This document shows positions 35,501 through 43,845 of a stretch of DNA of 64,000 bases, piece by piece; the first letter of the stretch is position 1; each line of letters opens with the position of its first letter. The notes beneath the pieces are model-generated. The model was not told the DNA's origin and made no database searches. It worked only from the letters and a program-made list of their open reading frames with translations. This DNA is from Paraflavitalea pollutisoli (lineage in GTDB: Bacteria > Bacteroidota > Bacteroidia > Chitinophagales > Chitinophagaceae), in the NCBI RefSeq assembly GCF_029360705.1, contig NZ_JARKMX010000008.1:2658202-2722201 (forward strand), in the 5' to 3' direction. Both the position numbers and the translations under genes were made by a program.

Positions 35501-36123
35501 ACCCTGCCTTGCCCATAGGGACGTACCCAGGTATAAGGTTCGTGGTGGCTACCTTCTACCCGCTCTGTGATCACTTCTATATTCTTGCTGATCTTGTCGT
35601 GCACATAGGTCTCATCGCGCGTTTCGAACAAGGGTACATTCTTCATGACCTCATGTTCGGGTTTGATGGCTACTAAGGGGAAGGACTCGAACTTGTGGCT
35701 TTTGAACTGGCCGCCGATCATTTCCACGACCTCGGGGGAATTACGGAAACAGAAGGAGGCAGAGTGCAGGGGAATAAAGCCTTTGCCGCTGCGTACAAAT
35801 TTCAGCAGGGCCGCTTCCTGTGCCTTGCTGATGGTATCGTGGTTGGCGTACACGATGAGGCCATCGTACCCCTTCAGCACGTTGTCATTGAGGTCATTCG
35901 GATTGACGGTATAGGAAATATTAATACCATCTTTAAAGTATTCTTTGGTGAGGATGTCGGCCAACTTCTCCGAATCGTGGTGTTTGCTTTTGTGACCGAG
36001 GAAGAGGAGCTCCAGGCGGCGTGGTACGGGGGCCGTTTTCCTGGTATCGGCACTGAGCAACAGGATAGCAAAAAGGAGCAGGGCCAAACTGGCGAGGTTA
36101 GAATTCCTTAGCATGGCAATCAT
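32563..36123 (-). CDS. Exported ThuA / PVC-type propeller / azurin-like copper fusion protein
   Basis: The 1,186-residue exported protein joins several domains. It has an N-terminal signal segment, then a ThuA-like domain (about 37-245; LELLFLGHKSKHHDSEKL, PLHSASFCFRNSPEV) and a PVC-type membrane-bound dehydrogenase beta-propeller (about 275-650; IYMNWDERGRLWVIETVDYP, ILEDTDGDGKAD). A HEAT-like helical part (about 680-860), a concanavalin-like beta domain (about 900-1040) and an azurin-type domain (about 1060-1186) follow. The last has the copper ligands His1101, Cys1169, His1174 and Met1178 (CTFPGHWRIM). The CxxCH haem site usual in this family is absent. It is likely a periplasmic sugar oxidoreductase passing electrons to copper. 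It is the first operon gene. Confidence 0.9.
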   Translation of the reverse strand: MIAMLRNSNLASLALLLFAILLLSADTRKTAPVPRRLELLFLGHKSKHHDSEKLADILTKEYFKDGINISYTVNPNDLNDNVLKGYDGLIVYANHDTISKAQEAALLKFVRSGKGFIPLHSASFCFRNSPEVVEMIGGQFKSHKFESFPLVAIKPEHEVMKNVPLFETRDETYVHDKISKNIEVITERVEGSHHEPYTWVRPYGQGRVFYTAYGHDDATFNNPGFLTLVRNGILWAVGDDARANLNAFKVAQPTYYDGPVPNYEKRDPAPKVQSSLSPQESMSLIQVPVGFGLQLFAAEPDVVNPIYMNWDERGRLWVIETVDYPNEIKDEDKGDDRIKILEDTDGDGKADKITIFAEKLNIPTSFVFVNGGILVSQAPAFLFLKDTDGDDKADVRQEMLKGWGKEDTHAQASNLRYGLDNKIWGVVGYSGYYNGKKGKDSLRFGQGVYRFNPNGSGLEYLSNTSNNTWGLGFSEEFDVFISTANNTHSAFLGMPKRYFDKAKIRETGVEKIESHYPMHVATKNLRQVDVHGGFTAAAGHSLYTARNFPAAYWNRIAFVTEPTGRLIHRNILQQSGSGFKEDFDGWNMLVSADEWAAPIQAEVGPDGALWVTDWYDFIIQHNPTPSVDRGGYKAENGKGNAYVNPLRDHERGRIYRIYNKDNDQKNTTKLDKKDPAGLIQALASDNMFWRTTGQRLLVENGSTTVLPQLYKLVQNEQLDGAGINPPALHALWTMKGLKALEGTNKEALAVATKALSHPAAGVRKAAIEVLPKNNTTFLAMQKAGLFEDKDMRVRLAAVLATTDMTTSASIGNVLVSMAEQEENTADTWLRYALTIASKINEATFKEAFRKRGLNDNPALIEASIAQRLAFGSRLNTLPLRRMFGRNQASDAPDHDVANKEILVTGEIERMAPRPGGPQMPGTPGVYTGMVAAQGDRNNGYGLYFLENKMYFQINQEGKAYTAVTPTELPAKFTFKAGLLKTGAMRLLINDKEVATAKAPGLFKKELIVPLRMSFDNRKGDERITNYPDTLFFLRANLTNGKLETLGATAAATAAATTATKVDRTIVIKVLKDVMKYDQQLITVKAGITVQFVLQNPDFMQHNFLLVKPNTTEKVGLAADKLAMDGTGAKIHYVPKMPEVLLATPLVNPGGKYSVTFKIPNEPGDYPYICTFPGHWRIMNGILRVVK

Positions 36124-36256
36124 TTGGGTTCGTTTAGCGATCTCTACAAATCTCCCGGATTTTGTGGGGAAATCACGCTCCGATTATATCCAATACTGAC
36201 TGTATTTTATCCTGCTTTTTGCTTATTTTAGATTTTCAGCGACAAAACACACTGTA

Positions 36257-37126
36257 TTGAAAGCGGCTTTACACAAATCGGAGATTCCTCTATCACAAAT
36301 TTTTATCATACGCCACCTGCGGGAGAAGCACTTTGACCCGGTGTGGCATGCGCATTCGGAATACCAGTTATTTGTGGTACTGGAGGGTACGGGCACGCGT
36401 TTTATAGGCGACAGCATCAAGTCGTTTAAGCCGGGCGAACTGGTCTTTACCGGGCCACATCTACCCCATTTGTGGCGCAGTGACGAATCGTATTTTGCGA
36501 AAAAGAGTGTGTTGATGACAGAGGGGGTGGTGATCTATTTCAACGAACAATTACTGGGCGATCAGATCATGGACAAGGAGGAGATGGCCAACCTGAAGAA
36601 GTTGTTCGTGCGGGCGGTACGCGGACTCGAATTTTATGGGGCTCCACGGGAGCAGATCATTACGCTGATGCAGGATCTGCTGACGGCACAGGGTATTAAA
36701 AGCGTGATCTGTTTGTTGCAGATCCTGGAGGTGATGGCTGGCACCAAAAGTTATCAATATATCTCATCCGTGCCGTATGAAGAATCGTACAACCAACACG
36801 AAACGGACCGGCTGAACCTGGTGTATGAATATGTATTGAAGCATTTCCGGCGTAAGATATCGCTGGAAGAGATGGCAGCGTTGCTGCACATGACGCCTAC
36901 TTCCTTCAGTCGTTTCTTTACGGCCCGGAACAACAAGCCCTTTACCCGGTTTGTATCGGAGATCCGCATCAAACATGCCTGCAAGTTGCTGACCGAGACC
37001 AACGACAGCGTGGCGCAGATCGGCTACGAGTGCGGTTTCAACACGTTGTCCAATTTCAACAAACAGTTCAAGGAATTCATGTTGAAAAAGCCGGTGGAAT
37101 ACAAAAATGAGTTTCTGAGTTTGTAG
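36257..37126 (+). CDS. AraC family regulator divergent to the sugar operon
   Basis: The 289-residue protein has an N-terminal cupin sensor (about 15-110; HFDPVWHAHSEYQLFVVLEG, GELVFTGPHLPHLWRS). The C-terminal AraC HTH spans about 185-289 (ISLEEMAALLHMTPTSFSRF, VAQIGYECGFNTLSNFNKQF, PVEYKNEF). The start codon is TTG at 36257, since no ATG lies near the domain start and the family begins just before it. The 133 bases between it and the operon should hold both promoters. It most likely senses the imported sugar and activates the operon transcribed away from it. Confidence 0.88.
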   Translation: MKAALHKSEIPLSQIFIIRHLREKHFDPVWHAHSEYQLFVVLEGTGTRFIGDSIKSFKPGELVFTGPHLPHLWRSDESYFAKKSVLMTEGVVIYFNEQLLGDQIMDKEEMANLKKLFVRAVRGLEFYGAPREQIITLMQDLLTAQGIKSVICLLQILEVMAGTKSYQYISSVPYEESYNQHETDRLNLVYEYVLKHFRRKISLEEMAALLHMTPTSFSRFFTARNNKPFTRFVSEIRIKHACKLLTETNDSVAQIGYECGFNTLSNFNKQFKEFMLKKPVEYKNEFLSL

Positions 37127-37188
37127 CCATGGCGGCCATATTAAATGATATATTAATTCGCCAATAACCTTACAGGCCCTATTTCAAG

Positions 37189-37196
37189 TAGATTTG
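37189..37196 (+). promoter_or_regulatory. Predicted -7 element of the response regulator gene
   Basis: TAGATTTG matches TAnnTTTG, 14 bases ahead of the ATG at 37211. No good -33 element is visible. Confidence 0.45.
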
Positions 37197-37210
37197 CCAA
37201 TATAGACTAT

Positions 37211-37663
37211 ATGAGCATCAGCAACACAAAACCCTCGGTATTTTTAGCAGACGATGATCCGGACGACAGGTACCTTTTTGAGGATGCCTTTCACGAAGTG
37301 GCCCAGGAAACAGACCTGGTGATGGCCAATGACGGCAAAGAGTTGATGGAGATATTGGACCTGACGGTTCCCCCACCACCAGAAGTTATTTTCCTGGACC
37401 TGAACATGCCATTTAAAAGTGGCTTTGAATGCCTGTCGGAGATCCGGGAAACGAATAAACTCAAGGACATTCCTGTGGTCATCTTCTCGACCACTTCCGA
37501 GAAGGAGTTCATCGACCGGGTGTTTCAACAGGGCGCCAATTACTACCTTTGTAAACCCTCGAGTTTCCCTAAACTGAAGAATGCCATCGCGCAGGTACTT
37601 TCCATCAACTGGAGTGAACACCGCCCCCCCACCACGCGGGACAAGTTTGTGCTCCAGTGCTGA
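37211..37663 (+). CDS. CheY-like single-domain response regulator
   Basis: The 150-residue protein is a lone receiver domain with the acidic pocket ADDDPDD (Asp14-Asp16), phosphorylated Asp63 in VIFLDLNMP, a Thr/Ser in IFSTTSE and Lys in YLCKPSS. It has no output domain and resembles Rcp1-type regulators that accept phosphate from PAS/phytochrome kinases. The downstream kinase gene starts inside or just after it (GTG at 37657 overlaps, or ATG at 37687/37696), a sign of translational coupling and a cognate pair. Confidence 0.92.
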   Translation: MSISNTKPSVFLADDDPDDRYLFEDAFHEVAQETDLVMANDGKELMEILDLTVPPPPEVIFLDLNMPFKSGFECLSEIRETNKLKDIPVVIFSTTSEKEFIDRVFQQGANYYLCKPSSFPKLKNAIAQVLSINWSEHRPPTTRDKFVLQC

Positions 37664-40377
37664 ACACCGGTATTGCCGGCCAATTAATGCCAACCATGGA
37701 CGCAACCATCTTCGCTACATTGAGGCGCACGAATATTGCCTTTCTCCAGGATTTCCCCCTCCTTGCTGAAAGTAATTCGCCAGCTGTACGGCACCATATC
37801 GATGCATATGATGGCGCAGTGCGGTCCATGCTTGACCGTCTGTTTGCCACCAGTGCCGGACTGCCCGAATTGCCACGTTTACTGACGAAACATGCAGCTA
37901 TCGTGCAACAGGCGCGGGCTCTGACGATGGCTGGTAACGATCGGCTTGCCGTGCGGAATGATTCCGGACTGGCTTTGCTGACAGAGCGATCGGAACATTT
38001 ACTGGACCTCGTACAACTGGCTGAACTACGTGTGGGTACCCCACCGCATTTGCCCGACAATGCTGCTGCGCTGCAGGCGGCGGTGATGGGGGCACCGATC
38101 GGCTTGCTGATCCTTCGTGGCGAGGATCTGATCGTCGAACTGGTGAACGATACCTATTTATCTATTGTTGACAAAACGCGGGAGCGCTTTGTCGGCAAGT
38201 CGCTGTACGAATCGTTGCCTGAAGTGAGGGCATTCGTTGCGCCCCTGTTTGAAGATATCTTCAAAACAGGCAATCCCTATTATGGCAATGAGTTCGAGGT
38301 AACGCTACACCGTTTAGGTAAACCCGAGACGTCTTTTTTTAACTTTGTATATTATCCCCTCTTCAATAGTCACCAGGCCGTGGATGGAGTGATCGTTGTA
38401 GCTACCGAGGTGACCGACCTGGTCATGAGCAAATTTGACTTGCAGGAGAAGGAGCAAAAGTTCCGCAATATCGTTACCCACTCTCCTATTGCGATGACTA
38501 TTTTCCGTGGTCCCGATTTCATTATCGAGATGGCGAACAACTTTCTGCTGGAAAAGATCTGGCGTAAGAAGCCGGAAGAAGTACTGGGTAAAAAGCTGCT
38601 GGACGTATTTCCGGAGTTGCTGGACCAGCAGTTTCCTGAACTGTTGCGAAAAGTAACGAGCACGGGCATCGCGCACCGCGAAAAAGAAGCGCTGGCCATC
38701 GTGAATTCCTTCGATGGTTCCAAAGGCTATTACCTCGACTTTGAATATGCGCCCCTGATCGAAGCCGATGGAAGGGTATCGGGTATCATGGTAACGGTGA
38801 ATGATGTAACGGAAAAAGTAGAAGCCCGTCGGCGTATCGAGAAAGCCGAGAAGCAATACCGGGAGTTGATCAATACACTGCCGGTGGCAGTTTACACGAC
38901 TGATGCAGCCGGTTATGTCAATATCTATAACCAGGCAGCCGTTGACCTGTGGCGACGTACGCCTTCCATCGGTACAGATCGTTGGGGTGGCTCCATTGGT
39001 ATGTTATCGCTGACCGGTCAACCCATTCCCCGGGAGGAATTTCCCACCGCTATAGCGCTTCGGGAAAACCGGGCTGTGCATATGGAAGGTTTTATTCAAC
39101 GGCCCGATGGTTCTTTGCGTTTCGTGATCTCGAACCCACAGCCAATACATGATGAAGCTGGTGCAACGATTGGCGCCCTGAACGTGTTGATCGATATTAC
39201 CGAGCGGAAGAAAGCGGAAAGTGCGTTAAAAGCCAGCGAGCAACAATTCATCAGCTTGACCAACCTATTGCCGCAGTTTATCTGGACAGCCAATGCGGAA
39301 GGCAATATGAACTATTTCAGTCAATCCTTCTTCGACTATACACGTATACGAGAACACGAAGTAACCACCTTGATCTGGCTGGAGTTGCTGCATCCGGAAG
39401 ACCGGCAACCGAGCCTGGATGCCTGGGAAATCTCCAAACGATCGGGGAAGATCTTTCAGGCTGAGCAGCGCTTTCGCCGGTTTGATGGAGAGTACCGTTG
39501 GTTTTCGACCAAGACTACGCCGCAGTTTGACGAGCAGGGCAAGATCCGCCAGTGGGTGGGCACAGCTACCGATATTCACGACAGCAAGTTGTTGTCGGAC
39601 GACCTGACTTCGCAGATCATTGAACGCAATAAGGACCTGAAGTTGATCAATGAACGGTTATTGCGCTCCAACAGCGAGTTGTTGCAATTTGCTTATGTGG
39701 CCAGCCATGACCTGCAGGAACCTTTGCGGAAGATACAGACTTTCGTAAGCCGTATCAGTTATAGTGAATCAGAACTGCTGACGGCCAAGGGTAAAGATTA
39801 CCTGCAGCGCATCGAGAACGCATCCCATCGCACCCAGCAACTCATCAAGGACCTGCTGGCCTACTCACGTGCCAATGCGACGGACCATCATTTTGTGTCT
39901 ACCAATCTTGCCGACCTCGTGGCTAAGGTGATCGGGCACCTGCAGGAGAATATCGAAGAGAAGCATGCCACGGTGCAGGTGGCGCCATTACCGGTATTGC
40001 CCGTAATCCCGTTTCAGGCAGAGCAGTTGTTCACCAATTTGCTGGTGAATGCACTGAAGTTTACGGTGGCTGGCAGAAAACCGGAAATTCGGATCAATAT
40101 GCAACTAATGGGCGGTGAGGCTACGGGTATACCGGAGGCAGACCGTTCAAGCATGTATTATCATATCAGTGTTGCCGATAATGGCATTGGCTTTGACCCG
40201 CAGTTCCGCGACAAGATCTTCCTGGTGTTTCAGCGCCTGCATGGGAAGGAGTCGTATGAAGGAACGGGTATTGGTTTAGCGATCTGCAAGAAGATTGTAG
40301 AGAACCACAATGGGTTTATCACGGCGGATGCCAGTCCGAACAAGGGGGCCACGTTTCATATTTTCTTGCCGGGGTAG
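37657..40377 (+). CDS. Multi-PAS sensor histidine kinase (soluble)
   Basis: The product of up to 906 residues has no membrane segment. After an N-terminal helical part (about 15-130) come four PAS-type domains (about 140-270, 275-395, 400-520, 525-645). A HisKA domain follows with His684 (QFAYVASHDLQEPLRKIQ), and the HATPase_c domain has FTNLLVNALKFTVAG (N box) and VADNGIGFD. It ends GATFHIFLPG. It is a cytoplasmic sensor paired with the receiver gene before it. The real start may be the ATG at 37687 or 37696; the GTG at 37657 overlaps the regulator's stop. The signal is unknown. Confidence 0.9.
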   Translation: MLNTGIAGQLMPTMDATIFATLRRTNIAFLQDFPLLAESNSPAVRHHIDAYDGAVRSMLDRLFATSAGLPELPRLLTKHAAIVQQARALTMAGNDRLAVRNDSGLALLTERSEHLLDLVQLAELRVGTPPHLPDNAAALQAAVMGAPIGLLILRGEDLIVELVNDTYLSIVDKTRERFVGKSLYESLPEVRAFVAPLFEDIFKTGNPYYGNEFEVTLHRLGKPETSFFNFVYYPLFNSHQAVDGVIVVATEVTDLVMSKFDLQEKEQKFRNIVTHSPIAMTIFRGPDFIIEMANNFLLEKIWRKKPEEVLGKKLLDVFPELLDQQFPELLRKVTSTGIAHREKEALAIVNSFDGSKGYYLDFEYAPLIEADGRVSGIMVTVNDVTEKVEARRRIEKAEKQYRELINTLPVAVYTTDAAGYVNIYNQAAVDLWRRTPSIGTDRWGGSIGMLSLTGQPIPREEFPTAIALRENRAVHMEGFIQRPDGSLRFVISNPQPIHDEAGATIGALNVLIDITERKKAESALKASEQQFISLTNLLPQFIWTANAEGNMNYFSQSFFDYTRIREHEVTTLIWLELLHPEDRQPSLDAWEISKRSGKIFQAEQRFRRFDGEYRWFSTKTTPQFDEQGKIRQWVGTATDIHDSKLLSDDLTSQIIERNKDLKLINERLLRSNSELLQFAYVASHDLQEPLRKIQTFVSRISYSESELLTAKGKDYLQRIENASHRTQQLIKDLLAYSRANATDHHFVSTNLADLVAKVIGHLQENIEEKHATVQVAPLPVLPVIPFQAEQLFTNLLVNALKFTVAGRKPEIRINMQLMGGEATGIPEADRSSMYYHISVADNGIGFDPQFRDKIFLVFQRLHGKESYEGTGIGLAICKKIVENHNGFITADASPNKGATFHIFLPG

Positions 40378-40420
40378 GTTGGCTGATGGCAAGCCGGATA
40401 AAGAAGGTTCGATAAAGACA

Positions 40421-40454
40421 ATACAAAAGCCGCTCGATTGAGCGGCTTTTGTAT
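40421..40454. terminator. Strong bidirectional terminator after the kinase gene
   Basis: A 15-bp perfect stem (ATACAAAAGCCGCTC and complement) with GATT loop stands between the kinase stop and the 3' end of the minus-strand tRNA-Leu, with A and T tracts on the two sides. Confidence 0.85.
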
Positions 40455-40458
40455 TTGT

Positions 40459-40543
40459 ACCCCAGACGGGAGTTGAACCCGTACCCGCATTACTGCAGAC
40501 TGGATTTTAAGTCCAGCGCGTCTACCGATTCCGCCACCGGGGT
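40459..40543 (-). tRNA. tRNA-Leu (anticodon TAA)
   Basis: The minus strand folds into a class II tRNA of 85 bases. It has acceptor stem ACCCCGG/CTGGGGT, anticodon loop with TAA flanked by GGAC/GTCC-type stem bases, a variable arm (CTGCAGTAATGCGG region) and a standard T-loop GGTTCAACTCC. CCA is not encoded. Confidence 0.93.
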
Positions 40544-40565
40544 AGCTAGTAGTATCGAAAGTAGA

Positions 40566-40602
40566 AAAAAAAAGCAGATAAGGATATTATCTGCTTTTTT
40601 TT
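40566..40602. terminator. Terminator hairpin between two tRNA genes
   Basis: AGCAGATAA pairs with TTATCTGCT around GGATA, extended by an A-tract on one side and a T-tract on the other. It lies between tRNA-Gly and tRNA-Leu, so the two tRNAs may be separate transcripts. Confidence 0.7.
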
Positions 40603-40604
40603 GG

Positions 40605-40677
<73 letters not shown>

Positions 40678-40819
40678 GTTACACTCACTTTTCGTCGTAA
40701 CTTTCAGTGAGTCAATTTCTTATCTTTTTAAAGAGCTTGTTTCGTTGTTGGGAGTGCAAAGATAGAGAGTTTTTCGAATCCGCAAAATCTTTTCTGATTT
40801 TTTCCGGATTATTTTTTCT

Positions 40820-41029
40820 CTACTTGTAATCCGGTGTATACAGGGTATTGGAAGGTACATTTACCTCAGGCTTACCCTTGTAGCTATGCTTGTACAGGCT
40901 ATAGCAACCGCCGGTTACAAAAGCAACCAAACAGAATACTTGCAGGTAGAACAGGAATACGGAGGAGTCTACCCAGCTGGCCTTGAAGTCTTTGCTCTTT
41001 ACTTCTTCTATCTCTTGGTGTTGATCCAT
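40820..41029 (-). CDS. Small single-pass membrane protein
   Basis: The 69-residue product has a charged cytosolic start (MDQHQEIEEVKSKDFKASW), one membrane segment (about 24-46, VFLFYLQVFCLVAFVTGGCY) and a short outer tail ending LYTPDYK. No family was recognised. A -7 promoter element lies just before it. It lies between the glycosyltransferase gene and the tRNA pair. Confidence 0.65.
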   Translation of the reverse strand: MDQHQEIEEVKSKDFKASWVDSSVFLFYLQVFCLVAFVTGGCYSLYKHSYKGKPEVNVPSNTLYTPDYK

Positions 41030-41049
41030 AATCAATTGTGATTGGGAGG

Positions 41050-41057
41050 CAAAAATA
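41050..41057 (-). promoter_or_regulatory. Predicted -7 element of the small membrane protein gene
   Basis: The minus strand reads TATTTTTG, an exact TAnnTTTG match, about 20 bases before the ATG at 41029. Confidence 0.45.
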
Positions 41058-41078
41058 ATAATTCAGTTCAAAATATCA

Positions 41079-42104
41079 TCACTTATCGCCAATAATTTCT
41101 GCAAAGGTTTTCTTACCGTTCACAAAGTGGCGCCACACCACGCTTTTGAGGATATAACCTTGCAATTTTTTTTTGCGTGACACGGGAAATACGCTCTGTT
41201 TTTGCTTAAAAAGCCACCAGTTCAGGAACGCGACATGCGCTTTGAACACGGCGGTAAAGTATCTCCCCTGCCCCTCTAATAAAGACTTAAAAGCCGATAC
41301 GGTATCCAATAAAAAACGATACGGGATCTTCCACAGCGCCTCCCCTACCGGCATGTTCTTCGCCATCATGATCAGGTTATTTCTGAAATTCAAAAACACC
41401 TTGCGCGCATTGCCCTTCGGCAAGGTGCCACCACCTACATGGTACACGACCGATTGCGGGCATACATATACCTGGTATCCTGCCAACTGCAAACGCCAGC
41501 AAAGGTCTATCTCTTCCTGGTGCGCAAAAAAGTATTCATCAAAGCCCTCTAATTCAAAATACACGGCTGCGCGAATAAATAAGGCTGCACCGCCTGCCCA
41601 GAAGATGGGTATGGCATCATCATATTGCCCCTGGTCTACTTCGCAGAGATCGAAGATCCTGCCGCGGGCCAATGGATAGCCGAGGTAGTCGAGCATACCG
41701 CCAGCTGCCCCGGCATATTCAAACAACTCGCGTTGGTGATATTGTCTGAACTTCGGCTGACAGGCGCCAATGGTCGGATCACTTTCCATGAGCGCAATGA
41801 CCGGCTCGATCCAGCCGGGCGTAACTTCTACATCGGAATTCAGCAAGATGAAATAATCGCCCTTTACAAACCGCAGTCCTTCGTTGTATCCTTTGGCAAA
41901 ACCATGGTTACCGCTGTTGTGAACGATCTGCACGTTGGGATAATGCGCCTGCAGGAAGGCAACAGAATCGTCGGAAGAGGCATTGTCGATCACCGCAATA
42001 TGCTTGTTGGCATAGGTAGAAGCCTGCACCGAAGGCATGAATTGCTCCAGGAACTTTCGTCCGTTCCAGTTGAGGATCACTATAGAAACCAAAGGTTGCG
42101 TCAT
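41079..42104 (-). CDS. Glycosyltransferase family 2
   Basis: The 341-residue enzyme begins MTQPLVSIVILNWNGRKFLE, the N-terminal GT-A strand. It has IAVIDNASSDDSVAFL, the metal-binding Asp pair in FILLNSDVEVTPG, GGAALFIRAAVY and the EIDLCWRLQLAGY motif near residue 215. It probably adds rhamnose-type or similar sugars to a cell-surface glycan in the cytoplasm. The start at 42104 is set by the first strand. No large glycan cluster surrounds it. It is transcribed away from the kinase gene, whose start is 150 bases away. Confidence 0.9.
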   Translation of the reverse strand: MTQPLVSIVILNWNGRKFLEQFMPSVQASTYANKHIAVIDNASSDDSVAFLQAHYPNVQIVHNSGNHGFAKGYNEGLRFVKGDYFILLNSDVEVTPGWIEPVIALMESDPTIGACQPKFRQYHQRELFEYAGAAGGMLDYLGYPLARGRIFDLCEVDQGQYDDAIPIFWAGGAALFIRAAVYFELEGFDEYFFAHQEEIDLCWRLQLAGYQVYVCPQSVVYHVGGGTLPKGNARKVFLNFRNNLIMMAKNMPVGEALWKIPYRFLLDTVSAFKSLLEGQGRYFTAVFKAHVAFLNWWLFKQKQSVFPVSRKKKLQGYILKSVVWRHFVNGKKTFAEIIGDK

Positions 42105-42256
42105 AATGGTAGTGGGCGCTATTTCCGTTATACGGGATGCAAAGGAACGCATTTTATCAATTCTTAGTATTTTCCGGTTTTACCTTTTACAGTACATTGC
42201 AAGTGGGATTTGGGCGTTCTTCTTCCCATCTCAACAATACAAAACCAGCCCTGTAC

Positions 42257-43408
42257 ATGATTCGACCACTGTTTAACTGGAGGACCGGCTTATCCATTAT
42301 CGCCATCGCCATCGTGATCGGCACCGTTTTCTATTCGCAGTTCCTTGCCCGAAAGATTGCCCTGGAAGAGCGGCAGAAAGTAGCGCAATGGGTGGAAGCC
42401 GGCAAGCTGCTCGTCAATGATACGACCGGTATCAGCGATAAGCTGGTGAGCATTATCATCTCGGAAAACAGAACCGTGCCCATCATCGAGACGGATGAAA
42501 AGGGCCATATCACGCAGTTCATCAACCTGGATTCCGCGAGTGTTGCCCAGGACAGCAACTACACCCAGGGTAAACTGAAGGAATTCAGCAAACAGAATGA
42601 TCCCATTGTATGGGTCGATCCACGAGATAGTACCCGTACCAACCATTATTATTACGGCCATACCAGTTTATTGAACCAGGTGCGTAATTACCCGGTGGTG
42701 CAGCTTCTCATCGTGAGCCTGTTTATCATCATTACCATTGCAGCGTTGACGACCAGTTTCAAATCATCGCAAAACCAGGTATGGGCCGGTATGGCCAAAG
42801 AAACGGCACACCAGTTGGGCACGCCCCTCTCCTCGCTGCAAGGCTGGGTTGAAATGCTGAAGGACAATCCCGATAATGAAAAGATTGTGGTGGAGATGGA
42901 TAAAGACGTAGGGCGCCTGAAACTCGTGTCTGATCGCTTTGGAAAGATCGGTAGCACGCCGCACCTGGAAGAACATGATGTGGTGGCACAAGTAGCTTCC
43001 ATGATCGAGTACATCCGCAAGCGCGCTCCGGGAAGGGTGATTTTTTCGTTGGATACCGGTGGCGCATCGAGCATCCTGGCGCATATATCGCCACCCTTGT
43101 TTGACTGGGTAATCGAAAACCTGCTGAAGAATGCGCTGGATGCGATGGAAGGGAAGGGCAGCATAGCGGTGCAGGTAAAGGAGCAGGAGGCGGAGGTGAT
43201 CATCGATGTGACCGATTCGGGCAAGGGTATTTCGCGCCAAAATATCAGTAAAGTGTTCAAGCCGGGCTTCACGACCAAGAAGCGTGGATGGGGCCTTGGG
43301 TTGAGCCTCAGCAAGCGCATCATAGCCCAGTACCACAAGGGGCAACTGTTTGTAAAGCAATCAGAACTGAATAAGGGCACGACTTTCAGGATCGTTCTAA
43401 AAAAATAA
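42257..43408 (+). CDS. Membrane-bound sensor histidine kinase
   Basis: The 383-residue protein has two membrane segments: one at the N-terminus (about 11-30; GLSIIAIAIVIGTVFYSQFL) and one at about 150-172 (VVQLLIVSLFIIITIAALTT), with a sensor region of about 120 residues between. The kinase core has His185 (AKETAHQLGTPLSSLQGW), the N box DWVIENLLKNALDAM, and the G box VTDSGKGIS plus RGWGLGLSLSKRII. No response regulator gene is next to it, so its partner must be elsewhere. The start ATG at 42257 agrees with the first membrane segment. Confidence 0.88.
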   Translation: MIRPLFNWRTGLSIIAIAIVIGTVFYSQFLARKIALEERQKVAQWVEAGKLLVNDTTGISDKLVSIIISENRTVPIIETDEKGHITQFINLDSASVAQDSNYTQGKLKEFSKQNDPIVWVDPRDSTRTNHYYYGHTSLLNQVRNYPVVQLLIVSLFIIITIAALTTSFKSSQNQVWAGMAKETAHQLGTPLSSLQGWVEMLKDNPDNEKIVVEMDKDVGRLKLVSDRFGKIGSTPHLEEHDVVAQVASMIEYIRKRAPGRVIFSLDTGGASSILAHISPPLFDWVIENLLKNALDAMEGKGSIAVQVKEQEAEVIIDVTDSGKGISRQNISKVFKPGFTTKKRGWGLGLSLSKRIIAQYHKGQLFVKQSELNKGTTFRIVLKK

Positions 43409-43499
43409 AGAAGTTTTTGACCGATTTGCACTTTTATAACAGAAACATGCTACATTTGCCTCCCGAATTTAAGGCCACGGTCTGAAAATTCACAAGGTC

Positions 43500-43583
43500 G
43501 CCCAGGTGTTGAAATTGGTAGACAAGCCACTTTGAGGTGGTGGTGCTTTCACCGGCGTGCTGGTTCGAATCCAGTCCTGGGCA
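43500..43583 (+). tRNA. tRNA-Leu (anticodon GAG)
   Basis: An 84-base class II tRNA with acceptor GCCCAGG/CCTGGGC, anticodon GAG in the loop TTTGAGG, a variable arm (TGGTGCTTTCACCGG region) and T-loop GGTTCGAATCC. The discriminator is A43583 and the CCA is not encoded. Confidence 0.92.
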
Positions 43584-43585
43584 CA

Positions 43586-43617
43586 AAAAAAGCTCCGACG
43601 AATGTTGGGGCTTTTTT
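43586..43617 (+). terminator. Intrinsic terminator after tRNA-Leu(GAG)
   Basis: AAGCTCC pairs with GGGGCTT across a 10-base loop, followed by a T-tract. It begins two bases past the tRNA. Confidence 0.8.
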
Positions 43618-43741
43618 CGTTTTGGGCATCGCGAACTTGCTTATGTAAAAAGCCGGCAACGCCCATCACTGCATGGCTATTTGAATAAGATCAATCTTAC
43701 TAAACCAGCGCAGCCAATCCGGCGACGCGAGTTCGCCGAAC

Positions 43742-43791
43742 TTAGCGATCGGCTGGCAGATTGGCTTTCTCCCAGGCCCTAACTTTTTGAC
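43742..43791 (-). pseudogene. Detached 3' end of the IS-interrupted amidohydrolase gene
   Basis: Read on the minus strand past the target duplication, the sequence gives the in-frame end VRAWEKANLPADR and a stop at 43742-43744. It continues directly from DRARQK on the other side of the insertion sequence. These 17 or so codons are the original C-terminus of the amidohydrolase and show that the element landed inside the gene. Confidence 0.85.
43784..43791 (+). repeat. Left copy of the 8-bp target-site duplication
   Basis: TTTTTGAC immediately left of the element's terminal repeat. It is identical to 45215-45222. Confidence 0.9.
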
Positions 43792-43845
43792 GGATCAGGT
43801 TGAAAAGTTGGGGGATTTGTGATTTAGGTGTTGTTTTGCGGGCTG

